Part shown: positions 5,342-5,642 of the stretch, piece after piece
How positions within the stretch are numbered: position 1 is the stretch's first letter
Layout: every line of letters begins with the position of its first letter
NCBI GenBank assembly: GCA_900766655.1
Contig: CAAFWE010000277.1
Span: 1 to 5,642, forward strand
DNA length: 5,642 nt
DNA from: an uncultured Alistipes sp.
GTDB taxonomy: Bacteria > Bacteroidota > Bacteroidia > Bacteroidales > Rikenellaceae
Direction of reading: 5' to 3'
Notes under the pieces: generated by a model
What the model was told of the DNA's origin: nothing
The model's database searches: none
Seen by the model: only the letters and a program-made list of their open reading frames with translations
Translations under genes and position numbers: made by a program

Positions 5342-5642
5342 CTAGAAGCCCTTGCCGATACCAAGGAAGTCCTCAGCCTTCAAAGCTGCACCACCGATGA
5401 GACCACCATCTACATCAGCCTTAGCGACGATGTCGGCTGCGTTCGATGGCTTGCACGAACCTCCGTAGAGGATTGGGCACTCCTCAGCTGCTGCGCCGAA
5501 CTTCTCGCGAAGAACCTCGCGGATGTAAGCGTGAATCTCCTGTGCCTGGTCTGCAGTAGCAGTCTTACCAGTACCGATAGCCCAAACTGGCTCGTATGCG
5601 ATAACGAGGTTAGCGAACTGCTCCTCGGTGAGGTTGAATACT
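5342..5642 (-). CDS. tpiA: Triosephosphate isomerase, C-terminal part (truncated by window edge)
   Basis: The minus-strand frame encodes 99 residues ending GIGKGF and a TAG stop, and runs off the right edge. It carries the triosephosphate isomerase signature [15 protein letters not shown] at fragment residues 15-29, whose Glu17 is the catalytic base. The phosphate-binding loops [10 protein letters not shown] (59-68) and [10 protein letters not shown] (78-87) are also present. The enzyme interconverts dihydroxyacetone phosphate and glyceraldehyde 3-phosphate in glycolysis and is cytoplasmic. The usual length is about 250 residues, so roughly 150 N-terminal residues, including the loop-1 lysine and the catalytic histidine, lie outside the window. 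The loop has Cys in GGSCKP where Val is commonest, which is a mild variation. The codons are strongly biased (many GCT, GGT and AAG), fitting a highly expressed gene. Its transcript probably ends at the hairpin at 5156-5179. Confidence 0.96.
   Translation of the reverse strand, partial: VFNLTEEQFANLVIAYEPVWAIGTGKTATADQAQEIHAYIREVLREKFGAAAEECPILYGGSCKPSNAADIVAKADVDGGLIGGAALKAEDFLGIGKGF

Overview
The window most likely comes from a gut-type member of the Bacteroidota, order Bacteroidales. Three things suggest this. A lipoprotein combines a long coiled coil with BspA-type leucine-rich repeats. The upstream site matches the Bacteroidetes sigma-factor consensus exactly (TTTG, 20 bp, TAnnTTTG). The two long upstream-facing genes lack a well-placed Shine-Dalgarno, and queA is of the longer ~400-residue form. 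An Alistipes/Rikenellaceae-like host is plausible, but this is inference.

Layout. Positions 93-623 (+) encode a small, AT-rich, secreted protein of unknown function, closed by a perfect 18-bp hairpin that overlaps its stop codon. Positions 624-1087 hold no convincing gene. They carry an orphan terminator-like hairpin (825-850), a C-run/G-run repeat cluster with a palindrome and a textbook G-quadruplex motif (944-974), and the promoter of the next gene. Positions 1088-3589 (+) encode an 833-residue lipoprotein: lipid anchor, about 365 residues of coiled coil, a beta-rich linker, then BspA-like repeats and a C-terminal cap. Positions 3590-3904 form a convergent intergenic region with stem-loops, nine copies of AATGRCA in mirrored orientation, and a queA terminator. 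Positions 3905-5110 (-) encode QueA (queuosine tRNA modification). Positions 5111-5341 hold a rho-independent terminator and a potentially structured element of about 90 nt. Positions 5342-5642 (-) are the C-terminal 99 residues of triosephosphate isomerase.

The right part (queA, tpiA) is housekeeping and GC-rich, about 60% in a sampled line of queA. The left part is accessory and AT-rich, about 30% in gene 1 and 27-40% in sampled repeat-domain lines, with the coiled-coil section intermediate. The genes do not form one pathway. The left genes look like envelope or secreted accessory cargo beside a core locus. The most unusual content is non-coding: the mirrored AATGRCA array, the G4 motif next to a promoter, the structured tpiA-queA spacer, and a 25-bp imperfect direct repeat that brackets the lipoprotein gene. 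No complete new multi-gene system (defence, secretion or mobile element) could be supported.
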